Shown in pieces: positions 24,386-32,257 of a DNA stretch of 64,000 nucleotides. The stretch covers positions 434,001-498,000 of the forward strand of contig NZ_JACHIF010000001.1 of assembly GCF_014203045.1 (NCBI RefSeq), read 5' to 3'. The stretch's first letter is position 1, and every line of letters begins with the position of its first letter. A model generated the notes under the pieces. The model had not been told where the DNA came from and made no database searches. It saw nothing but the letters and a program-made list of their open reading frames with translations. This DNA is from Prosthecobacter dejongeii (GTDB lineage Bacteria; Verrucomicrobiota; Verrucomicrobiia; Verrucomicrobiales; Verrucomicrobiaceae). Made by a program: the position numbers and the translations under genes.

Positions 24386-25228
24386 ATGGGATTTTTCAAA
24401 AAGCGCACTGTCAACGAACTGGGTGAAAAGAAACAGGACATGCCCGAAGGGCTGTGGACCAAGTGTCCCTCCTGTGGAGAAAGCCTCTTTGAGCAAACAC
24501 TCGCCAAAAACCTCCGGGTCTGCACGAACTGCGGTTACCACTTCACCATCAGCAGCGGCGAACGCCTCGCCAGTCTGGTGGATGAAGGCACCTTTGTGGA
24601 AATGGATCTGCCGCTCGATTCCGTGGATGCCTTGGGTTTCAAAGGCTACGTGGATAAAGTGAAAGCCTACCAAAATAAGACTGGGCTGAAAGAAGCCGTC
24701 GTCACGGGCCGGGCGAACATTGAAGGTGTTCCAGTGCTTCTCGCGGTCATGGATTTCCGCTTCCTCGGTGCCAGCATGGGCAGTGTGGTGGGTGAAAAAA
24801 TCACCCGTGCCATCGAGGCCGCAACAGCGGAGGGAAAAGCCGTCATCGTCTTTTCTGCCTCGGGCGGCGCACGCATGCACGAAGGCATCCTGAGCCTGAT
24901 GCAGATGGCTAAGACCAGTGGTGCCCTGGCACGCCATGCAGAAGCCAAGTTGCCCTACTTTTCAGTGCTCACTCACCCGACCACCGGGGGAGTCACGGCT
25001 AGCTTTGCCACGCTGGGTGACATCATCATTGCGGAACCTAAATGCATGATCGGTTTCGCAGGCCCACGAGTGGTGAAAGAAACCACCCATGCAGATCTGC
25101 CTCCAGGATTCCAGACGGCTGAGTTCATGAAACAGCACGGCCTGGTGGACATGATCGTCGAGCGCAAAGACATGCGCAGCACTTTGGCGAATCTGCTCAA
25201 GTACGTCAGCAGCGCGAAGGTGGCGTGA
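24386..25228 (+). CDS. accD: Acetyl-CoA carboxylase carboxyltransferase subunit beta
   Basis: A 280-residue subunit of the carboxyltransferase that makes malonyl-CoA for fatty-acid synthesis, working with AccA. The ATG at 24386 gives MGFFKKR, a typical start. A zinc ribbon is formed by Cys27, Cys30, Cys46 and Cys49 (CPSC, CTNC). The crotonase-like core has MDFRFLGASMGSVVGEK, FSASGGARMHEGILSLMQMAKT, THPTTGGVTASFA and IGFAGPRVV in the canonical order. Length matches the family. It is not next to accA or folC in this window. A weak terminator and a MITE-like element follow. Confidence 0.96.
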   Translation: MGFFKKRTVNELGEKKQDMPEGLWTKCPSCGESLFEQTLAKNLRVCTNCGYHFTISSGERLASLVDEGTFVEMDLPLDSVDALGFKGYVDKVKAYQNKTGLKEAVVTGRANIEGVPVLLAVMDFRFLGASMGSVVGEKITRAIEAATAEGKAVIVFSASGGARMHEGILSLMQMAKTSGALARHAEAKLPYFSVLTHPTTGGVTASFATLGDIIIAEPKCMIGFAGPRVVKETTHADLPPGFQTAEFMKQHGLVDMIVERKDMRSTLANLLKYVSSAKVA

Positions 25229-25236
25229 ACCACACT

Positions 25237-25257
25237 CCGCGCTGCGGGGATTTTTTT
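25237..25257 (+). terminator. Weak intrinsic terminator after accD
   Basis: A short GC stem (ccgc-gct-gcgg, 25237-25247) is followed within four bases by seven T residues (25251-25257). Confidence 0.5.
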
Positions 25258-25272
25258 AGCAAACCTGTTTGT

Positions 25273-25434
25273 TAGACCGGTTTCCAAAAAGAGGGTCCGA
25301 TTGAAAAGGCGGGTGCGGTGGGATGAGTGGCAAGAGCGCAGGCTACTATCTTGATGATAACAGCCAAGTGAGTTACGCCGCCAATCGTCCCACCCCGTTG
25401 CCGCTTTTCGGACAAGGTTTTGGAAATCGGTCTA
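25273..25434. mobile_element. MITE-like element, copy 1
   Basis: A 162-bp element with terminal inverted repeats TAGACCGGTTTCCAAAA (left) and TTTTGGAAATCGGTCTA (right, one mismatch), bounded by TA on both sides as in Tc1/mariner-IS630 type insertions. The interior is itself an imperfect hairpin (gcggtgggatgagtgg against ccaatcgtcccacc, and ggctactatc against gataacagcc). A second, ~75-80% similar copy lies at 59204-59378. It is too short to encode a transposase. Its right end supplies the TAG stop of the minus-strand gene at 25432-26502. Confidence 0.85.
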
Positions 25435-26502
25435 AGCGCTGCGAAAGTGGTCGCCACGGTTTTGTTCACGGTTCATGGGGCGTCCCTGACGCTCCATGTG
25501 ATCTTTGCGATGTCCGCGCGGCGATTCTCCATCGGGCCCGCCTTTTCCGCGCTCGTGGTGTTCAGGTGCGCGTGAGGGGCCATCCCGGCGGGGTTCTTCT
25601 GCATGGCCCCGGCCTCCCGGGCGCGGGGTGTGACTTTCTGCCCTAGGGCCACGGTGAGCGGGGGGAGTGGCCGAACGTGGATGATCTCCTCGATAGGATG
25701 GATGCGCCTGGTGTCCTTGCCCACGCGGCGAAGCCATGGAGCGTGGAGGAGATCCCTCACGATGATCTGGGTGAGAATGACGGTGAAGGTGGGCATGAGG
25801 TACTTCGGGGCCACGCGGCGGACCTCGGAATTCCAGACGCTCCTCCAGCCGAGCTTCGCCTTCATGACGCGAGCGTGAAGGCGCAGGCCCCCGGCGATTT
25901 TCGCCTCGATGACTCATGCGTGACTCGCCACCACGACCTTCTTCATGACGTGGCTGGCGACGGCCAGCCCCCCGATCTTCCCGCTCAAAGTGAGCCCTCT
26001 CTTGCGGGTGCCTGGAAGAGGAGTGGTGTTCTTGACGTCCACGCCCACGTTCATGAGGGGGCCCTTCCGCACGGCCACGACCTTCCGGGCGATCCATTCC
26101 CCCTCGGTCGCGCTCATTGTTAGACGTTGAACGTTCCCGGCTGGGTCCACGCTCAGGAGAGCCACGCGTATCCCCCCGTTCATGGGGCTGTTGACGGGGC
26201 GCGCCACGCCCAGGCGGGGTGTCTTCTTCGGAACTCCGACCGCGCGGCTTATCTGGCGTGCTTTCAGGGCTGCGACCTCGCGGGTTATCCGGCGTGCTTT
26301 CAGGGCTGCGGCCTCGCGGGTTATCTCCTGCGGGGCGGTCAGCCTCTGGCGCAGGGTTTGCGCGCGGGGTGGGCGGGGCATCTGGGGGCCTCACCTCCGG
26401 AGCGGGGTTTGCAGGAGGAGGAGTCTCCTGGGCTGCGAGTGAGGCTACACTGGCAGTGAGGCCCAGCAGGAGAAGGGCGAAGGTTCGGTAAGTTGGTTTC
26501 AT
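25432..26502 (-). CDS. Secreted Arg/Gly/Pro/His-rich low-complexity protein
   Basis: A 356-residue protein with a signal peptide (about 1-24, MKPTYRTFALLLLGLTASVA) and an otherwise disordered, strongly basic and charged sequence rich in R, G, P, H and E. Near residues 60-95 two and a half copies of NPRGRSPESTPD occur as 36-bp DNA repeats. The synonymous changes between copies keep this frame, which supports it as the coding one. No domain is recognised. Its stop codon TAG lies in the terminus of the MITE copy 1, so the original C-terminus was probably longer or different. Possible roles are matrix or surface polyelectrolyte, by composition only. Confidence 0.62.
   Translation of the reverse strand: MKPTYRTFALLLLGLTASVASLAAQETPPPANPAPEVRPPDAPPTPRANPAPEADRPAGDNPRGRSPESTPDNPRGRSPESTPDKPRGRSSEEDTPPGRGAPRQQPHERGDTRGSPERGPSRERSTSNNERDRGGMDRPEGRGRAEGPPHERGRGRQEHHSSSRHPQERAHFEREDRGAGRRQPRHEEGRGGESRMSHRGENRRGPAPSRSRHEGEARLEERLEFRGPPRGPEVPHAHLHRHSHPDHREGSPPRSMASPRGQGHQAHPSYRGDHPRSATPPAHRGPRAESHTPRPGGRGHAEEPRRDGPSRAPEHHERGKGGPDGESPRGHRKDHMERQGRPMNREQNRGDHFRSA
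26243..26314. repeat. 36-bp tandem repeat (2 full copies plus partial)
   Basis: Units 26243-26278 and 26279-26314 differ at only a few positions, and a third partial unit begins at 26315. The repeats are in frame and encode the 12-residue NPRGRSPESTPD unit of the minus-strand protein. Confidence 0.8.
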
Positions 26503-26649
26503 GAGCGTGTCGGGTTGATGCTGAAAGGTTCAGCACACAGGCCTAACGACACCCGGCGCTTCTTTTGTGTGCTGGCAGGCACGGTCGTGAATCACCTTGA
26601 ATAAAACAGATGTAGAAACAGTTTAAAGGCGGCTCCCGTTCAACTCCCC

Positions 26650-27669
26650 ATGACTCTGATGAAACGCCCCCTGCTCGTCATCGCCCTCCTGGGCCTCCTC
26701 ACCCCTGCCCATGCTGAGGTGGAAGTGGATGTGGACGCCTTTGGCCTGAGCCTGGGTGGCTGGCTGGCCCGCAAAGGCAAAGCAGCGGAGTATGAAATCT
26801 CTGAGGCGGGTTACCGCACCTACCAGCCGGAGGTCTCCCCTTCCCCAGATGGTGGCATCTTCGTCTCCGTGCGCATTGACCACCGCCGGGGATTTTTTGC
26901 CTCAGACGATCACGCGAGCTTGGAACTGAGCTTTTCCCCGGAAGGTGATCTCGTTTCTGCGCAGAGCAGTCTGGCCCTGCAAGGCCGCACCATCAGCAGT
27001 GAGCTCATCAAAGGTGGTGCCTCAGCCTCCACCTCCGTAGCCGCCCCTCAGATCGAAAGAGCGGTGAAAGTCGGCACCGATCTCGTCGCGGATCTTTCTT
27101 CCAAACTGCTGCGCGAGAAGATCGTGGAACCGGGCCGGGTGTCTTTCCCTGCCGCCATCCGCCACAACTACAATCTGCTCTACAAGGCGGTGAAGATGAA
27201 GACCACGCCTGTGGTGACGACTCCAGGCACGACCACGGCGCAGACAACGGCCGGGACCCCGGCCACAACCCCACCCGGAACGACGGCCGCAAGTCCCAGT
27301 AGCCCCCCAAACCCGGCGCCGACCGCCCCTGCCAACCCGCCTTCGGCTCCAGCCAGCAAGCCTGAGGGCTCTACACCGCCAGCACCGCCGCCCGCATCAC
27401 CTAAAACGACGACGCCAGCTACCGACGCCCCACCCGCGCCCCCTCCAGCAGCCACAGGCCCGGCAGCACCCGCCAATACACAGGCAGCCAACGCAGCTCC
27501 GGCAAAAAAGACCATTCCACTGCCAGACATCAAACCGTACAACCCTAGCGGAGCACCAGCCACGCCGCTGCCGACCAAGCCCGCGAAGGAAAAATCCCTC
27601 ATCATGGAACATGGTGGTGAGGTGCTAAAACTGGCGCGCGATGTGGTGAAATCCACCGCCGCGCAGTGA
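26650..27669 (+). CDS. Secreted hypothetical protein with Pro/Ala/Thr-rich linker
   Basis: A 339-residue protein with a signal peptide (to about residue 22, LLTPAHAEVEV). An unrecognised N-terminal region follows (about 25-175) with regular beta-like segments (EVSPSPDGGIFVSVRIDHRR, SLELSFSPEGDLVSAQSSL). A long P/A/T-rich low-complexity linker covers about 180-290, and a short helical C-terminal tail ends EHGGEVLKLARDVVKSTAAQ. Start ATG 26650 or the internal ATG four codons on. Divergent from the Arg/Gly-rich protein across a 147-bp gap; convergent with the MFS gene, with only two bases between stops. Confidence 0.6.
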   Translation: MTLMKRPLLVIALLGLLTPAHAEVEVDVDAFGLSLGGWLARKGKAAEYEISEAGYRTYQPEVSPSPDGGIFVSVRIDHRRGFFASDDHASLELSFSPEGDLVSAQSSLALQGRTISSELIKGGASASTSVAAPQIERAVKVGTDLVADLSSKLLREKIVEPGRVSFPAAIRHNYNLLYKAVKMKTTPVVTTPGTTTAQTTAGTPATTPPGTTAASPSSPPNPAPTAPANPPSAPASKPEGSTPPAPPPASPKTTTPATDAPPAPPPAATGPAAPANTQAANAAPAKKTIPLPDIKPYNPSGAPATPLPTKPAKEKSLIMEHGGEVLKLARDVVKSTAAQ

Positions 27670-27671
27670 TC

Positions 27672-28943
27672 TCACTCAGGCAAGTCCTGGCCCCGGGTTT
27701 CTGGCAAGAAAGCTAGAAATACGAGCCCCAGGAGGAAAAGGCCCGCCAGGTAAGTAATGGCCAGCCGCAGATCAAAGGCTGACTTCATGGAGGCAGAGAG
27801 CCAAATGAGAACAGGCGCAGCCAGGATGCGGCCAGTATTGAAACAAAAACCTGCGCCGGTAGCGCGTAAGTGAGTGGGGAAAAGCTCCGGGAAATAAACG
27901 GCGTAACCGGCATGGATACCCTGGGCAAAAAAACCGAAAATGGGGAGCAGGCAGAGGAGTAGCCCGTAGCTCATGAAATGCGACGGTAGCCAGCAGACGA
28001 CGGGCGTCATCACCAAGGCCGTGAGATGCATGATCGTGAAGGTGCTCCGCCGCCCCCAGCGGGCACTCAAGGGACCGAAGGCTAACATGCCCAACCCGGC
28101 ACCCGCCGTCTGGATGAACCCGAAAGCGATCTTGGATTGACGAGCCCAGTCTGGATCCCCCAGGCGCTTGAGGAGATCTGCGGCCAAGTCCTGCCCTGCC
28201 ACCACGACTCCCCAAAAAGTCGCTAGTCCCACCATGGCCAGCCCTGCACCTAACAGAGCACGCCGCCGCCACATCGGATCTCCTAACAATTCGGTGAAAC
28301 TGCCCATGCGCTCCGCCTTGTCTCGTTTCGCCTGCTTCCAGGATTCAGGCTCTTGAATGCTGATGCGCACCCACAGCACCAATAAGGCAGGGATGACACC
28401 CAAAAGATAAGCGTACCGCCACTGCGTGCCCACCAGCAGACTGGCACCCGCCGCTAACCAAAGGCCCATGACACTGGTGGCATGAAAGATGCCGCTGGCA
28501 CGCTCACGCGCCTGTTTTGGAAAAACCTCTGCCACTAGAGCTGCACCGACGGCCCACTCTCCCCCCACGCCCATGGCGACCAAAAAACGCAAGACTCCGA
28601 CATGCCAAATCTCCGTGGCAAAATACGTTAGGCCTGAGAATAATGAATAACAAAGAATGGTGAGGGCCATCACCGGATTCCGCCCCCATTTGTCGGCTAA
28701 GGAGCTGAAGATCCAGCCGCCCAGAGTGCCGCCAATAAGGAAGATGCCGAGAAAACGCTCCCCCCAAAGTTTCACCAGAGGATCATCGCCTTTCACCTGA
28801 AGGAGATCCGGCAGCATGTCTGCCCGAGTGATGTTATAAAGCTGGCCCTCGAAAGCATCAAACACCCACCCCAACGAGGCCACGATGAGCACCAGCCACT
28901 GATAACGAGTGACACCGGAGTACCATTTGGAGGATGACGTCAT
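27672..28943 (-). CDS. MFS transporter (sugar/organic-acid porter type)
   Basis: A 423-residue major facilitator protein, probably with 12 transmembrane helices. The start at ATG 28943 gives MTSSSKWYSGVTRYQW, matching the family; the open frame upstream is not membrane-like. Motifs seen include GWVFDAFEGQLYNITR in helix 1 (similar to carboxylate/sialate porters), LADKWGRNPVM (loop 2-3 signature) and GPLSARWGRRSTF in the second half. The C-terminus ends LPETRGQDLPE, another sugar-porter-like mark. The substrate is not predictable; the neighbouring Gfo/Idh/MocA and LLM genes suggest a small organic compound. Confidence 0.88.
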   Translation of the reverse strand: MTSSSKWYSGVTRYQWLVLIVASLGWVFDAFEGQLYNITRADMLPDLLQVKGDDPLVKLWGERFLGIFLIGGTLGGWIFSSLADKWGRNPVMALTILCYSLFSGLTYFATEIWHVGVLRFLVAMGVGGEWAVGAALVAEVFPKQARERASGIFHATSVMGLWLAAGASLLVGTQWRYAYLLGVIPALLVLWVRISIQEPESWKQAKRDKAERMGSFTELLGDPMWRRRALLGAGLAMVGLATFWGVVVAGQDLAADLLKRLGDPDWARQSKIAFGFIQTAGAGLGMLAFGPLSARWGRRSTFTIMHLTALVMTPVVCWLPSHFMSYGLLLCLLPIFGFFAQGIHAGYAVYFPELFPTHLRATGAGFCFNTGRILAAPVLIWLSASMKSAFDLRLAITYLAGLFLLGLVFLAFLPETRGQDLPE

Positions 28944-28999
28944 GGAGATGAAGGGAGCAAATTGAGGCGAGGGGCAGAAAGATTGAGGGTAGAAAAATT

Positions 29000-29794
29000 T
29001 TAGACGGTGAGCGTGGTGAAATGAAGAGAATGGCCGTTCATGTTGATCCAATGAAAGGCTTTCAATTTTGTCAGGGCAAGCATCTTTAGAAAGCTGGTTT
29101 GCTGAGCCTTCATGCTGCGCAAGGGTAAAGCAGTCACTCGGAAGGCCTCATCGGGCCCACACATTTGAAAAGGTTGCCATCCCAAAACCTGGGTATTGCG
29201 AACGATGGGCTGATTCTGCATGGCCAACTCGGCACCTCCAAAGTGGTGAACCAATATTTGGTTATACAAAGCTGTTTCTATAAATAGCCCTAGATCTTCA
29301 ACTGCATCAATCATTGTTTTTCTGAGCTCTTCCCCACCTTGCCATCGATTCTGCGTCAAAGTGAATCGACTGCGTTCCTGACGGGTGAGTGATTTGTTTA
29401 CAAAACGGGATTCCAATGATGAAGGGAAAAAATTCAACACCTTGCCATGAGCGCAATCCGTTAACAAAAGATAGTTCAGTATCTGTCCCTCATGGTTAGG
29501 TGCGATGGATCTGGCGACCTTGAGCTCGTAAATACACTGCTGTGCCACGACAAGATCCAGGCGGTAGTCTTTTGCAAAGCGATGATGCCTGACCCAAACA
29601 AGAACTTCTGAATGCAATGGCCCAATACCTTCTTCCCTTAGCCGTCCCATGAGGTCATTTCTGTAAATTTCCTCCGTGCAATGTTGGCCCAATTCACGAT
29701 GTGAAGCAAAGGCACAAGCCATCACTCGGTAATCTAAATGCTGGAATGCCTCACGCTCCAACAGCGGAAATCGAAGATCACATTCCACAGGCAT
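29000..29794 (-). CDS. GxxExxY family protein with C-terminal extension
   Basis: A 264-residue protein from ATG 29794. Residues about 20-130 match the GxxExxY family, related to the PD-(D/E)XK nuclease fold: ELGQHCTEEIYRNDL, then YRLDLVVAQQCIYELKVA (Asp and E-x-K of the nuclease-like core) and GQILNYLLLTDCAHGKVLNFF. The family is usually about 130 residues, whereas this protein has a further ~130 residues including WQGGEELRKTMIDAVEDLG and FHWINMNGHSLHFTTLTV. The function of the family is unknown. It lies 50 bp after the oxidoreductase gene on the same strand. Confidence 0.78.
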   Translation of the reverse strand: MPVECDLRFPLLEREAFQHLDYRVMACAFASHRELGQHCTEEIYRNDLMGRLREEGIGPLHSEVLVWVRHHRFAKDYRLDLVVAQQCIYELKVARSIAPNHEGQILNYLLLTDCAHGKVLNFFPSSLESRFVNKSLTRQERSRFTLTQNRWQGGEELRKTMIDAVEDLGLFIETALYNQILVHHFGGAELAMQNQPIVRNTQVLGWQPFQMCGPDEAFRVTALPLRSMKAQQTSFLKMLALTKLKAFHWINMNGHSLHFTTLTV

Positions 29795-29844
29795 AACAAA
29801 GTTTAAAAGAATCTTTCTACCCCCAATCTTTCTACCCATCCGAT

Positions 29845-30891
29845 TTAAAAACCCAGCATCTCTCCCACAGGAAGAGGCCGCTTTTGGCGGATGGATTCCT
29901 CGGCGACGAGGCAGAGGCCGGCGGACCACAGACCGTCTAGCCCGGTGGCGATGGGCGATTTACCCGTGCGGACCATGTCCACACATTGAGCGATTTCCTC
30001 CCGCAACTCAAAGACCTCTCCACTGTGTTTTTCGATCTTCACGTTTTCGAGGTTTTCACCATCAAAGACTTTGAGAAAGTAGCTGGGCTCTAAAGTCCGA
30101 TCCAGAGCACCGCTCCAGCCTGCCCAGAGGGCCCCCTGGGTGCCGCTGACTTTGATGGTCTGGTGGTGCTCGAAGGCAGCCAGCGTTTGCGAGACGACCG
30201 CGTAGCTGCCGTTGGCGTACTTAAACATGGCACTGAAATTATCGAACAAATCAGGGCGCTGAGGATCCCGTGAGTTTCCATAAGCGTGGAGTTCCACAGG
30301 GTCTCCACTGCTTTCTAAGTACCAGCGAGCGAGGTCAAAAAAATGGATGGGCTCCTCCAAGACCCAACTGCCTACGCGGTGTGGATCATAACGCCAGCCG
30401 CTGGCCCCAAGGCGGTAAGGCTTGCGCGAAAGCTCGACCAAGACGTATTGCGGGTCCCCGATGGTGCCACGCTGGATGATCTTTTTGATCTCTCCCCACT
30501 GGGAAGAAAGACGCAACTCATGGCCGACGGCAAGCTGCACGCCATGCTCTTGAGCTGCCGCGACAATGGTCTTGCAATCGTCCAGCGTGATGGCCATCGG
30601 TTTTTCCAACAGGATATGTTTGCCACGGCTCATGGCCGCGAGGGCGAGATCGCGATGTGTGTGGCTGGGAGTGACGATGTCGAGTATCTCAAAGTCTGCC
30701 TGGGCGATCAACTCTCTGGCATCGGCAAAGATCTGTGCCTGGGGGTAGAGCAGGCGTGCCTCAGCCTGTGAGGCTGCCGAGGGGGCAGTGATGGCGATGA
30801 GTTCAGCCTCTGAGTTACCCGCGATGGACTGGGCATGAAGTTTTCCCCAGGCACCAAAACCGGCAAGGGCAAATCGAACGGGAGCAGACAT
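29845..30891 (-). CDS. Gfo/Idh/MocA family oxidoreductase
   Basis: A 348-residue NAD(P)-dependent oxidoreductase acting on sugars, inositols or related alcohols. The Rossmann start is RFALAGFGAWGKLHAQSI at 6-23. The signature GKHILLEKPMAIT contains the EKP motif with the catalytic Lys near residue 96. The C-terminal alpha/beta domain (from about 125) includes EEPIHFFDLARWYLES, in which the H-x-x-D-pair residues are usual substrate contacts. No signal peptide. Lies between the LLM oxidoreductase gene (58 bp) and the GxxExxY gene. Confidence 0.9.
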   Translation of the reverse strand: MSAPVRFALAGFGAWGKLHAQSIAGNSEAELIAITAPSAASQAEARLLYPQAQIFADARELIAQADFEILDIVTPSHTHRDLALAAMSRGKHILLEKPMAITLDDCKTIVAAAQEHGVQLAVGHELRLSSQWGEIKKIIQRGTIGDPQYVLVELSRKPYRLGASGWRYDPHRVGSWVLEEPIHFFDLARWYLESSGDPVELHAYGNSRDPQRPDLFDNFSAMFKYANGSYAVVSQTLAAFEHHQTIKVSGTQGALWAGWSGALDRTLEPSYFLKVFDGENLENVKIEKHSGEVFELREEIAQCVDMVRTGKSPIATGLDGLWSAGLCLVAEESIRQKRPLPVGEMLGF

Positions 30892-30949
30892 GAGATCAAA
30901 GATGGTTAGGCCTGAGAAGATGACTTTTGGGCCACTGAAGTGGACAACG

Positions 30950-32104
30950 TTAAGTTCTAGGGGCCGTGGTGAGAGGAGTCACGGGCTGGGGGACGAGACG
31001 GCCCTGGACTTCATTCAAACGACAGGTGGGCAGATGAGGGAGGACATGTTTGGCGAAGAGGTCACACTCCTCCAGATGCGGGTAACCGCTGAGGATGAAG
31101 GAACGGATGCCGAGGTCCATGTAACGATGAAGTTTCGCCAGCACCTGATCCGGATCCCCAACGATGGCGCTGCCGCAGCCGCTGCGCGCAAGGCCGATGC
31201 CAGACCAGACGTGGTCCTCAATGAAGAGATCTGGACTCATCGCACGCAGCTCATCCTGGCGCAGCACTCCGGCACTCTGGCTGTCCATGGAGCGGTTCCG
31301 GATCTCTTGTCCCTTCTCTAAATCGAGCCGAGAGATCAATCGGTCCGCTGCGTTGCGGGCCTCAGCCTCGGTCTCCCGGACGATGACATGGATGCGCAGA
31401 CCGAAGTCAATCTGGCGTCCGTAAGAGGCTGCCTTTTCTGCCATGCCGCGCATGGTGGCCTCCAGTCGCGCCTCCGTCTCTGGCCACATCAAAAAGACAT
31501 CGCAGAACTGGGCACACAGATCCTGGGCGAGGGGAGAAATGCCGCCGAAGTAAAGCAATGGCCCCCCATTTTGCTGGTAAGGTTTTGCCGGATCACAGGT
31601 GGGTAGGTTAAACTGGTAGTGTTCTCCCTGCCACGCCAGAGACCCTTCTGTGGACCAGAGTTTTTTCAAGATCTGAATGATCTCTCGACTACGGCCATAG
31701 CGGACTTCGTTGCTTTCCTTCAAGCCAGGCAAGTCGGAAGAGATGATATTGAGGCACAGACGCCCCTGCGAGAGATGGTCCACCGTGGCGATGGCCCGCG
31801 CCAGCATCGGCGGCCAGACTTCGCCCATGCGCAGAGCCACGAGTTGATTGATCTGGCGTGTTTGTGGAGCCAGCGCTGCGGCAAAGGTGAGGGCATCCTG
31901 GCCCGCGATCCAACCTGACGGGAGCAGGATGTTTTGAAAGCCATGCGAGTCCGCCTTTTGGACGATGTGACTGCAATGAGCAAAACTGCTGCGCAAATGC
32001 CCGTCTGGAATGCCTAGAAACTCATAGTCATCCGCACAGAGAGCGGAAAACCAAGCGACTTCAGCCTGGCGTGAGGCCGTGCGGACAGGAATGGGAGAAG
32101 GCAT
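30950..32104 (-). CDS. LLM-class flavin-dependent monooxygenase (SsuD-like)
   Basis: A 384-residue luciferase-like FMN/FMNH2-dependent monooxygenase. It matches the alkanesulfonate monooxygenase branch, with SHIVQKADSHGFQNILLPSG near 45-64, DALTFAAALAPQTRQINQLVALR, DHLSQGRLCLNIISSD, GEHYQFNLP and, near the end, GIRSFILSGYPHLEE. The SsuD reaction releases sulfite from alkanesulfonates. No ssuABC transporter or ssuE reductase is adjacent, so the substrate may differ. It is divergent from the ROK gene across a 153-bp region that carries a palindrome. Confidence 0.86.
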   Translation of the reverse strand: MPSPIPVRTASRQAEVAWFSALCADDYEFLGIPDGHLRSSFAHCSHIVQKADSHGFQNILLPSGWIAGQDALTFAAALAPQTRQINQLVALRMGEVWPPMLARAIATVDHLSQGRLCLNIISSDLPGLKESNEVRYGRSREIIQILKKLWSTEGSLAWQGEHYQFNLPTCDPAKPYQQNGGPLLYFGGISPLAQDLCAQFCDVFLMWPETEARLEATMRGMAEKAASYGRQIDFGLRIHVIVRETEAEARNAADRLISRLDLEKGQEIRNRSMDSQSAGVLRQDELRAMSPDLFIEDHVWSGIGLARSGCGSAIVGDPDQVLAKLHRYMDLGIRSFILSGYPHLEECDLFAKHVLPHLPTCRLNEVQGRLVPQPVTPLTTAPRT

Positions 32105-32198
32105 CGGGGGTGGGGGGATGGCCGAAAATGCGCGGAGGACGAGGAATACTGTAACTTATCTCCATTTATGCAGTATCGAATTTTGTAAAATCCTGTTC

Positions 32199-32213
32199 AA
32201 TCTTTGCAAGATT
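32199..32213. promoter_or_regulatory. Candidate operator palindrome between divergent genes
   Basis: AATCTT-TGC-AAGATT is a perfect 6-bp-arm palindrome 45 bp upstream of the ROK gene. A second inverted pair (atactg ... cagtat, about 32148-32176) lies nearby. These are plausible sites for the ROK or XylR-type regulator that follow. Confidence 0.4.
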
Positions 32214-32257
32214 AATTTCGCATTTCTGAGAAGACATGCAGTAAGTAGTCTCTTCCC

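Noticed and set aside
25473-26381. Protein-like alternative minus-strand frames (starting at 25865 and 26381) inside the Arg/Gly-rich gene
   Set aside because: The main frame has a signal peptide, in-frame 36-bp repeats with silent changes, and a single uninterrupted reading frame; the alternatives would need several starts and stops.
27180-27656. Gly/Val/Ala-rich minus-strand frame opposite the Pro/Ala-rich secreted protein
   Set aside because: A shadow of the low-complexity linker codons with no start context or domain.
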